Assembly (NCBI RefSeq): GCF_001598035.1
Contig: NZ_CP014835.1
Coordinates: forward strand, 1,587,001-1,651,000
Direction of reading: 5' to 3'
From: Streptococcus halotolerans
GTDB lineage: Bacteria > Bacillota > Bacilli > Lactobacillales > Streptococcaceae
DNA: 64,000 bases
Under the pieces are notes generated by a model. The model did no database searches, was not told the DNA's origin, and worked only from the letters and a program-made list of their open reading frames with translations. Positions 57,737 to 64,000 of this stretch are shown in pieces; the stretch's first letter is position 1; every line of letters starts with the position of its first letter. The position numbers and the translations under genes were made by a program.

Positions 57737-59104
57737 TTGCAAGAAGAACATCTTGAAGCGCGTGAGAAAGTCAGTAGCATTGAGGCTAAAAAGCTTTCAT
57801 ATACAGAAAACAATAAATTAAAAAAGACTAGGACTAACCTAATCACGTTACTTAAAGGCGGAGATGAAGCGCTTAGGGGTGCTTTTGCTTACAATGAAGC
57901 GATCAATGATATTGAAATTGTTAAATCGGTAAAACTCAATAATGGTTATCACTTAACTAAAGGGGTGGCAGACGATACGGCTATTGTTAACTTATGGGGA
58001 TATATCGCTGATAAATGGGGGTTGGAATTTAACAACAGTGACATTTACAACGCTTGTATGATTGTTGCGCAAGGTAATAGATACAATCCGATCAAAGACT
58101 TTTTAAACAAAGCCGTTGAAAAAGCCGAAGACAGAGATCCGTTTCAGATCATCAGGCATTATTTAAATATTGAAGACACCGAATATAACAAAATTGTCTT
58201 TGATTTAGTTTTTAGAGGGGCAATCGCTAGGGTGATGAATCCAGGTATTCAATTTGACTATTGTCTAGACTTGGTCGGAAGACAAGGAACAGGGAAAACA
58301 ACTTTTTTTAGAGAAGTATTCAAGGGATTTCAAGCAAACGTCACAGGTTTTTCGGATAAAGATGACCTTTTGAAGATGATGAGACTTTGGGCAGTCAACG
58401 ATGATGAGTTGATAGCGTCTAATAAATTGTCATTCGGAGAATTAAAAAGCTTCATCACAGCAACGGAACATCTTATTAGACGGCCATACGGACGCATAAC
58501 AGAAAGTTTTCTAGTGGACTATATTATCACTCGGACAACCAACGATACAGGGCATTTGAAAGACGCAACAGGCGACAGGCGTTTTCTAGCGGTACAGGTT
58601 GAGCCAAAGACACAAGAACACGGTCACAATATTAGTGATGAAGATTTAAGGGATATTTGGGGCAATTATTACCGCGCCTATAAGGATAACCAAGTACTTT
58701 TCTATTCGGAAGATAGTCGAGAAGGGAAATTGATTGCCAAAGAGCGCGCTAAATTTAAAGCCCAAGATGACATTATAGATCGCCTTGAATGGTACTTAGA
58801 AACGATGATCCCTGAAGATTTCTATGAACCAACAACTAGCAGTGTTAACCGTCATAATTATTATTGGGGCTTAGAAGAGACAGGGGAAGCATATCGCAAC
58901 AGTGAGAGCACGACACCATGGATAGGCACTGTTCAGCGTGACAGAATTTTCCTGAAAGGCGTGATCAATGACATTTTCCAAGATGAAAGAGATCGTCATC
59001 TTAAAAATAAAATCAAGATTTACATGAACAACTTAGAGGGGTGGGAGTATAACAGGGCTATCAAGTTTGGAAAGAAGACAACGAGCGGTTGGATCAAACA
59101 GTAA
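57737..59104 (+). CDS. Virulence-associated E family (VapE) helicase-like protein
   Basis: A VapE-family P-loop ATPase of 455 residues from TTG 57737. Walker A is GRQGTGKTT and Walker B AVNDDEL; the RRFLAVQVEP segment is also typical. These proteins act as replicative helicases of phages and islands. The best ribosome site, AGGAG at 57701-57705, is spaced for an ATC codon at 57713 that is in frame, so the true protein may be 463 residues from a non-canonical start. Confidence 0.88.
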   Translation: MQEEHLEAREKVSSIEAKKLSYTENNKLKKTRTNLITLLKGGDEALRGAFAYNEAINDIEIVKSVKLNNGYHLTKGVADDTAIVNLWGYIADKWGLEFNNSDIYNACMIVAQGNRYNPIKDFLNKAVEKAEDRDPFQIIRHYLNIEDTEYNKIVFDLVFRGAIARVMNPGIQFDYCLDLVGRQGTGKTTFFREVFKGFQANVTGFSDKDDLLKMMRLWAVNDDELIASNKLSFGELKSFITATEHLIRRPYGRITESFLVDYIITRTTNDTGHLKDATGDRRFLAVQVEPKTQEHGHNISDEDLRDIWGNYYRAYKDNQVLFYSEDSREGKLIAKERAKFKAQDDIIDRLEWYLETMIPEDFYEPTTSSVNRHNYYWGLEETGEAYRNSESTTPWIGTVQRDRIFLKGVINDIFQDERDRHLKNKIKIYMNNLEGWEYNRAIKFGKKTTSGWIKQ

Positions 59105-59372
59105 AAATGCAACCAAAACCCCGTTTTTGCAACTTTTGAAAAAAATTGCAACCAATCTAAACCCTTGAGGCATAAGGGATTGAAGGCCATTGGTTGCATA
59201 ATTGCATATTTTTTACTATAAACTATTTATATTATTTATAGAGGATATATTCCCCAGGGTTTGTGACGTGAAAAAAATGCAATTTTGCAACCAACAGGGG
59301 GAAACTCCTTGGCGTTCTAGGCGTTTAAGTGGTTGCTGAAGTGGTTGCATAATTGCAAAAAGATACAAAGAA
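59105..59372 (+). other. Candidate replication origin with iterons
   Basis: Five exact TGCAACCA or TGGTTGCA octamers at 59108, 59147, 59191, 59286 and 59342, plus near copies at 59128 and 59330. They flank an AT-rich stretch (59199-59250). SaPI origins likewise have iterons on both sides of an AT-rich region next to the rep gene. No gene lies here. Confidence 0.7.
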
Positions 59373-59384
59373 ATGAGGAAAAAA

Positions 59385-59654
59385 ATGAATCGGAATTACA
59401 CCAAGCGAGGTAAGCTAGACTTAATATATGATTATGACGAATTTCCGCCTGATCAATATTATCGTTTAGAGTTACCAAATGGGCAACGAGGATATGACTT
59501 TATCAACAAGATTAATTTTAATACAAAGTCAAAACCTGGTGACTTAGATTTTACAAAACTAGAACTAGTGAAGAGAGGTTATCAATGGGTGTTTGATTGT
59601 GGGTTTGCCATACCAGTAGATGAAGACGGCAAAGATTGGCAGATAGGAGAATAA
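59385..59654 (+). CDS. Hypothetical protein of the element
   Basis: An 89-residue acidic protein containing YDYDEFPPDQYYRLELPNG. GAGG lies 6 bases upstream of ATG 59385. No family is recognised. It follows the candidate origin directly and is tightly linked to the next gene (3-base gap). Confidence 0.65.
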   Translation: MNRNYTKRGKLDLIYDYDEFPPDQYYRLELPNGQRGYDFINKINFNTKSKPGDLDFTKLELVKRGYQWVFDCGFAIPVDEDGKDWQIGE

Positions 59655-59657
59655 CAA

Positions 59658-60104
59658 ATGAAAATAATTTCAGATAACGAAACAATAGAATCTATGGAAG
59701 ACTTTGAAAAAATCCGACTAGCCTACATGGCTGATAATACGCCAGTGACTGAGGAAGACTTACCGAAGCTGTTAGAGATAGCCGAGAAGTTACGAAACGA
59801 AGATACCAGCTTGAACCTATATGAGTTACAGAAACACCCCGACGCACGTTCTAAGCTATTTGAACAGATCACCGACGCTTGTTACATGATGTTGGAATTA
59901 GCGCCAACAACAGCCCAAAGAATGGTATTTTACAGCTATTTAGAAGGACAGTTTATCAAGACACTTGCTAAGCAAGCGAGCCGTACAGACGTAGAACGTT
60001 TAAATCAAGTGCTAACATTTGTTAACAAAGAAGATCCAAATGGTGATTTAAAAGCGTTAGCAAGGGAATTGGTTACCAGCGGATTATTTACAAAGGAGAG
60101 CTAG
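59658..60104 (+). CDS. Hypothetical protein of the element
   Basis: A 148-residue acidic, helical soluble protein. AGGAG precedes the ATG. No motif is recognised. It is in the same operon as its neighbours. Confidence 0.7.
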   Translation: MKIISDNETIESMEDFEKIRLAYMADNTPVTEEDLPKLLEIAEKLRNEDTSLNLYELQKHPDARSKLFEQITDACYMMLELAPTTAQRMVFYSYLEGQFIKTLAKQASRTDVERLNQVLTFVNKEDPNGDLKALARELVTSGLFTKES

Positions 60105-60108
60105 GAAC

Positions 60109-60213
60109 ATGACATCAAAAGAACAACTTAAAGAAATCTATGCTAATAAGCGCGTGACATCATTAGTAAATAAGACTAAGTGGGAAAATGTCAGCATAAT
60201 AGCCCTTCGCTGA
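60109..60213 (+). CDS. Very small hypothetical protein
   Basis: A 34-residue frame beginning MTSKEQLKEIYANKR. GGAGAG lies upstream, inside the end of the previous gene. The short length makes it uncertain; it could be the start of a lost longer gene. Confidence 0.4.
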   Translation: MTSKEQLKEIYANKRVTSLVNKTKWENVSIIALR

Positions 60214-60217
60214 ATAT

Positions 60218-60243
60218 AAAAAAAGACCAGCACTGGCCGGTCT
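60218..60243 (-). terminator. Minus-strand terminator inside the plus-strand gene block
   Basis: AGACCAGC pairs with GGCCGGTCT with one mismatch, followed on the minus strand by seven T. No minus-strand gene is found to its right, so it must end an unknown antisense transcript or serve as a hairpin only. Confidence 0.5.
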
Positions 60244-60290
60244 CCGTGTTAATAAGCATTGCAATCTTATTATATCACAGGGGGGCAGTG

Positions 60291-60701
60291 ATGGACGCTA
60301 AGCAACTAATCAACCAATTAAAGTCTATTCCTAAGTTAATCCAAACATTAGAAGAAGACAGAGAAGCGACTTTAAGCGTTGTCTACGGCTCTCAAAGTTA
60401 TTCTGATATAAGAGTGCAGACCAGCAAAACAAACGCACAGGAAGCTAAAACAGTAGCTTATTTAGACCAATCAGACTATTTGCTGAAGCAGATTGAGCAG
60501 TTGCATGCAGAGCGCCAAAGTATGCTTGAATATGTCTATAAAGTCGATGACTTGAATCTTGTTATGGTACTGTTTGCCATTATCAATAACGGGACGCTGA
60601 CTGAAGCACAAGGTCATCTTGATGTAAGTAGATCAACATTCTTTAGATTGAAGCGTGAAGCGATGGCAAAGTTAGATGAAGTGTTGAATGCGAATGAATG
60701 A
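60291..60701 (+). CDS. Phage-type transcription regulator, DUF1492/ArpU-like
   Basis: A 136-residue protein with a helical N-terminal half and a C-terminal sigma-70-region-4-like helix-turn-helix (TEAQGHLDVSRSTFFRLKRE). Such proteins control late genes in streptococcal phages. ATG 60291 follows a G-rich ribosome site (GGGGGG); a longer frame starts upstream of the terminator hairpin and is rejected. Confidence 0.8.
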   Translation: MDAKQLINQLKSIPKLIQTLEEDREATLSVVYGSQSYSDIRVQTSKTNAQEAKTVAYLDQSDYLLKQIEQLHAERQSMLEYVYKVDDLNLVMVLFAIINNGTLTEAQGHLDVSRSTFFRLKREAMAKLDEVLNANE

Positions 60702-60813
60702 ATTGGTTTAACAAAAGTTTGGAGATGGTAACAATGGCAAGGGAACATATTAAGACTTGTTAGAAAACCTTATTGGTAACAGTTTAAACAGATATTGTTA
60801 GAGGTGAATTTAA

Positions 60814-61083
60814 ATGGAAGATATTTTAAAACAACATAGAAAGTTTTTTAACCGATATTCTGATAACAGGCTAAAGCTTGTAATGGTAGAACAGAAAGAA
60901 GATCTAGCAACAGTAACACAGTCATTGGTTAATACTGAAATGACAGTTTTGAACTTGTTACGAGAATTGAACAGCTTAGGAGTAACTGGGTTTAATGAGA
61001 ACGCACTCCCAGACAATGTTAAAAGGTTGGTGGAAATATTAGATATAGATGGCTTGTATAAAGATATTTTTACAGAAAGCTAG
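60814..61083 (+). CDS. Hypothetical protein of the element
   Basis: An 89-residue soluble helical protein. GAGGTG precedes the ATG. It is the last gene before attR, the position where satellites often carry cargo. No family is recognised. Confidence 0.65.
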   Translation: MEDILKQHRKFFNRYSDNRLKLVMVEQKEDLATVTQSLVNTEMTVLNLLRELNSLGVTGFNENALPDNVKRLVEILDIDGLYKDIFTES

Positions 61084-61114
61084 ATGAGAACACGATATAA
61101 TAAATTTCAGTAAT

Positions 61115-61139
61115 AAAAAAGCGTAGCTGGTGACTACGC
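61115..61139. terminator. Hairpin before attR
   Basis: GCGTAG/CTACGC stem with a 7-base loop. The T run (six) is on the minus strand; the plus-strand side is only moderately T-rich. Confidence 0.5.
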
Positions 61140-61174
61140 AGTTCTTGCTTGCTGAACTCATTATTTAACAAAAA

Positions 61175-61197
61175 ATTACCAAGTTTTTACCAAGTTT
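61175..61197. repeat. attR, 23-bp core repeat
   Basis: Exact copy of 50243-50265, marking the right end of the element. The 232 bases between it and the next gene hold only a predicted promoter. Confidence 0.9.
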
Positions 61198-61335
61198 CTA
61201 TGATCGTTTAAAGTGCTTTAATGATATGTTATTTTTTACAAACCCTTTATTTAAGCGATTTATGAGCGTTAGTGACAGTTAAAAAAATAACGTGCCTATA
61301 GCTTGCCAATATAACAGATTATAGGATAGTTATAT

Positions 61336-61364
61336 TTGCTACTTGTAGCTAGCTTTGTTATGCT
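61336..61364 (+). promoter_or_regulatory. Predicted promoter of the MetE-like gene
   Basis: TTGCTA and TATGCT with a 17-base spacer. GCTACTTGTAGC, a perfect 5-bp inverted repeat around TT, overlaps the -35 and the spacer and could be an operator. Confidence 0.4.
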
Positions 61365-61429
61365 AAGGGTAACCTATATGCTCCGTAAACAGTTTTGCAG
61401 TTTTCTAGGAAAGAAAAAGAGGTAAGCCT

Positions 61430-62533
61430 ATGTCTAAAGCACAACATCATTTTGATCATGTCGGTTCTTATTTACGTCCAGCCAAACTCAAAGAAGCTCG
61501 TGAACAGTTTGCCAATGGTGAGCTATCACGTGATGAATTACTTCGTATTCAGGATGAATTGGTCAAGGACTTGGTTCATCATGAAGTAGACAATGGCTTG
61601 AAAGTTGTCACAGACGGTGAATTTGGTCGTTCTTGGTGGCACTTGGACTTTCTTTGGGAATTAAGTGGCTATGAAGCCTATTTACAGGAGGATTCCTACA
61701 AGTTTCACGGTGCCAAAACGCGCACGACTAATGTCCGTGTAGCCGGTAAGATTGCGGTAAATCCTAATCATCCCTTCTACCGTGATTTTGAGTATCTGAA
61801 AGCCATTACCCCAGAGGGCGTGACACCAAAAGTTACTATTCCTAGTCCTTCCATGGTCTTTCGTGACGGGCGCAGTGATCTGGCTTTGGATTATTACGAT
61901 AGCCGTGAAGACTACCTCAATGATTTGGCGCAAGCTTATCATGATACCATCCAACATTTTTATGATCTGGGTGCACGCTATGTGCAGCTGGATGATACGA
62001 CCTGGGCATTTTTGATTGCCAAATTAAACGAAACTAGTGGTGACGAGTTTGATGACTACCGTACGCAAGCTCAAGAGATTGTGGACACCATAAATCAAGC
62101 CCTAGAGGGCTTACCTGATGATTTAACGCTTGCAACGCATATTTGCCGAGGAAACTTTAAATCAACCTATCTCTACGAAGGTGGTTATGATGCCGTTGCT
62201 AAATACTTAGGCCAACTCAATTACGATATCTTCTTTTTAGAATATGATGACAGTCGTTCAGGCGATTTCACACCACTTGTGGATATCTGGAATCATCGTG
62301 ACCATGTGGAACTTATTTTGGGAGTTATCACGTCAAAAGATCCTACTTTGGAAGATGTGGATAAGATTATTGCGCGTTTTCAAGAAGCAGCTGTCTATGT
62401 ACCATATCAAAATCTTGGTATTTCAACCCAATGTGGGTTTGCTTCAACTGAAGAAGGCAATGTTTTGACAGAAGAAGATCAATGGCAAAAACTTAAACTG
62501 ATTAAGACTATCCGTGATAAGATATGGGAGTAA
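61430..62533 (+). CDS. MetE-like cobalamin-independent methyltransferase (YxjG/YxjH type)
   Basis: A 367-residue protein with the catalytic barrel of cobalamin-independent methionine synthase and no N-terminal half. Zinc ligands are expected in ATHICRGN (His, Cys) and STQCGFAST (Cys). B. subtilis YxjG/YxjH are homologues linked to methionine synthesis. AAGAGG precedes the ATG. It is monocistronic. Confidence 0.88.
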   Translation: MSKAQHHFDHVGSYLRPAKLKEAREQFANGELSRDELLRIQDELVKDLVHHEVDNGLKVVTDGEFGRSWWHLDFLWELSGYEAYLQEDSYKFHGAKTRTTNVRVAGKIAVNPNHPFYRDFEYLKAITPEGVTPKVTIPSPSMVFRDGRSDLALDYYDSREDYLNDLAQAYHDTIQHFYDLGARYVQLDDTTWAFLIAKLNETSGDEFDDYRTQAQEIVDTINQALEGLPDDLTLATHICRGNFKSTYLYEGGYDAVAKYLGQLNYDIFFLEYDDSRSGDFTPLVDIWNHRDHVELILGVITSKDPTLEDVDKIIARFQEAAVYVPYQNLGISTQCGFASTEEGNVLTEEDQWQKLKLIKTIRDKIWE

Positions 62534-62614
62534 AATAGTCCAGCAGGCTATCTTAGTTTGCCAGTTTGATTCACAAAATGAAGCACGTTCATAGTCTAAT
62601 AGGACGATATAAAG

Positions 62615-62647
62615 AAAACACAAGAATCTGGTTATCCTTGTGTTTTT
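62615..62647. terminator. Bidirectional terminator
   Basis: A perfect 10-bp stem (AAAACACAAG/CTTGTGTTTT) with a 12-base loop between convergent genes. Confidence 0.85.
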
Positions 62648-62661
62648 GAATGTGGTTTAAC

Positions 62662-64000
62662 TTAATCTTTTAAATGATAAGAATAAGATGAAATCACAAT
62701 GCCTTCATTCCAGCGCAAGTAGTATTTGAGGCGTAGGCTCATTTGATTATGAAGAAGTTTTTGCCAAGATTTTTTGGGAACAAATTGTGGAATCAACACG
62801 GTTAAGGTTTGATTATTTTCTTTGGCGTCTTGACTACGTTTACGTACATAATCAACTGTTGGTTTGATAATATCGCGATAATCAGAATCAATTGTCACCA
62901 GTTCGGTGTTTGGGTATTTAGCATGAAACTCACAGATAATTTCAGTATCCTTATCTTGTGTTTCTTTGGTTGAAATATGTAGAGCTGTGACCTGCGTTCC
63001 GATAGCATTAGCATAGCTGATTGCTTGGGCAGTAGCTTGTGTCATATTTCCGAGAAGCACTAAAACCTGATTTCCAGTAAAGACAGCTGTTTCTTGATCT
63101 TCTTCTTGTAGATGCAATTGTTTGGCCACTTGTACATAGTGCTTATGGATGGCCATAAACATTAACATTAATAGGATGATAATAGGGAAAAATGGCCAGA
63201 TATCTCCCAGGCGAAAGGCTAGTAAAATGCTAATAATGCCATAACAAATAATTGCTCCGATAATGTTCGCAGCGGCTTTTTTCAGGTAACACTTGCTGGA
63301 TAGTTTTTTCCAATGGATGATCATTCCTGTTTGTGCAAGGGCAAAAGGAATAAATACACCGATAGTATATAGTGGGATTAGGGCTTCGGTAGATCCATTA
63401 AACAAGAAGAGCAAGAAAATGGCACCGACTGCAAGTGTGATAATTCCGTTGGAATAGCCCAAACGTGCCCCTTTTTCCAAGTACAAGTGTGGCATGTATT
63501 TGTTTTTTGCCATATTATAGGCTAGGACAGGAAAGGCTGAAAAGCCAGTATTGGCAGCAACAGCTAAAATCATGGCTGTTGAGAGTTGGAAAATATAGAA
63601 AAATGCTTGTCCTAGTGCACTATGGCCAAAGACAGCTTGTGCGATTTGTGCTAGGATTGTGACATCTTTTGATGGGATGATGCCTAACCAATAGTTGAGA
63701 AAGGTAATCCCAATGAACAAAACGCCCAAAATAAAGGACATGATGACCAGTGTTTCAACAGCGTTTTTGGTTTTAGGTTTCTTGAAGAATGGGACAGCAT
63801 TGGAAATGGCTTCAACTCCAGTTAAAGATGCTGATCCGCTGGTAAAGGCACGTAATATCAAGAAAAGACTAATGCCGCTGACTGGGCTACCAACTCTTGA
63901 AATTGCATGGTAGGCAAGGTTACCTGTTATGATATTAATAACACCAAAGACAAGAAGTAGAAGGATTGCCCCAATAAAAAGGTAGACAGGGATGAAAAGT
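62662..64000 (-). CDS. KimA/YdaO-like APC-family transporter, C-terminal part (cut by window edge)
   Basis: The last ~446 residues of a large APC-superfamily transporter. GSASLTGVEAISNAVPFF is a hallmark of the KimA/YdaO group, whose B. subtilis member is a high-affinity potassium importer inhibited by c-di-AMP. At least eight membrane helices are followed by a cytoplasmic domain of about 170 residues like a universal stress protein. The frame runs open to the window end, so the start is outside. Amino acid transport is the alternative. Confidence 0.85.
   Translation of the reverse strand, partial: LFIPVYLFIGAILLLLVFGVINIITGNLAYHAISRVGSPVSGISLFLILRAFTSGSASLTGVEAISNAVPFFKKPKTKNAVETLVIMSFILGVLFIGITFLNYWLGIIPSKDVTILAQIAQAVFGHSALGQAFFYIFQLSTAMILAVAANTGFSAFPVLAYNMAKNKYMPHLYLEKGARLGYSNGIITLAVGAIFLLFLFNGSTEALIPLYTIGVFIPFALAQTGMIIHWKKLSSKCYLKKAAANIIGAIICYGIISILLAFRLGDIWPFFPIIILLMLMFMAIHKHYVQVAKQLHLQEEDQETAVFTGNQVLVLLGNMTQATAQAISYANAIGTQVTALHISTKETQDKDTEIICEFHAKYPNTELVTIDSDYRDIIKPTVDYVRKRSQDAKENNQTLTVLIPQFVPKKSWQKLLHNQMSLRLKYYLRWNEGIVISSYSYHLKD

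Larger units (their letters stand above)
50243..61197. mobile_element. Integrated phage-satellite-like (PICI-like) element, about 11 kb
   Basis: Bounded by identical 23-bp repeats at 50243-50265 and 61175-61197. Gene order follows phage-inducible chromosomal islands: integrase and CI-like repressor on the minus strand, a divergent plus-strand block of regulators, primase-like protein, VapE helicase, candidate origin and small genes. No structural, packaging or lysis gene is present. A defective prophage early region is the alternative; intact attachment repeats and compact size favour a satellite. Confidence 0.85.

Noticed and set aside
60180..60290. Upstream extension of the DUF1492-type regulator
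   Set aside because: The extension reads through a terminator hairpin. ATG 60291 has a G-rich ribosome site and matches the expected family start.
60735..60765. A small terminase gene remnant before the last element gene
   Set aside because: The frame is only nine codons, and I could find no terminase-like residues around it.

Overview
This window is chromosomal DNA of a low-GC Gram-positive coccus, almost certainly a pyogenic-group Streptococcus. The arginine deiminase (ADI), guaB-recF, ecfA1-ecfA2-ecfT, gdpP-rplI-dnaB and rpsD blocks all read as close relatives of the S. pyogenes, S. uberis and S. iniae proteins. I assign the group from protein similarity I recognise by eye and do not name a species. 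recF, guaB and mnmG suggest the window is not far from oriC.

Layout. Bases 1-8420 hold two tandem ADI operons on the minus strand. The upstream one (high coordinates) reads arcA-arcB-arcC-arcD-arcT. The next begins arcA-acetyltransferase-arcB and runs off the left edge. The two arcA copies differ by one residue, but their promoters differ. The arcA-arcB spacer of the five-gene operon looks like the scar of a lost acetyltransferase gene. An Fnr/Crp-type regulator (flp) and argR follow at 9752-10927. Bases 11140-35804 are ordinary core genes: guaB, a GRP-family sugar transporter, recF-yaaA, two M16 peptidases, rodZ-like, pgsA, ECF transporter genes, sdaAB-sdaAA, mnmA, a NUDIX hydrolase, mnmG, gdpP, rplI, dnaB, veg and rpsD. 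A decayed gene lies near 22.1-22.6 kb, and an HTH-membrane gene at 34.0 kb is followed by a decayed second copy. Bases 35805-50000 are a patchwork: an integrase remnant beside rpsD, a PadR-DUF1700-DUF4097 envelope-stress-like operon, an ABC exporter, a copper operon (two cupredoxin proteins and a CopA lacking N-terminal metal-binding domains, with a cop box but no copY), a MarR regulator, a lipoprotein, several gene-free decayed stretches, and rpmG-rpmF.

Bases 50243-61197 are a complete-looking 11-kb integrated element bounded by 23-bp direct repeats. It has the gene order of a phage satellite (PICI-like): integrase on the minus strand, a CI/LexA-type repressor on the minus strand, a divergent Cro-like gene, an antirepressor-like gene, small regulators, a primase-like protein, a VapE helicase, and an iteron-bearing candidate replication origin. 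It carries no capsid, portal, terminase or lysis gene. Its most interesting parts are the candidate origin (59105-59372), four repressor operator copies, and a promoter-driven, terminator-ended, apparently non-coding ~100-nt RNA at 51713-51812.

Beyond the element lie a MetE-like methyltransferase and the C-terminal part of a KimA/YdaO-like potassium or amino-acid transporter that runs off the right edge. GdpP and a KimA-type transporter would both belong to c-di-AMP physiology. The ADI block, flp, argR and the cre sites together describe arginine catabolism under carbon, arginine and oxygen control.
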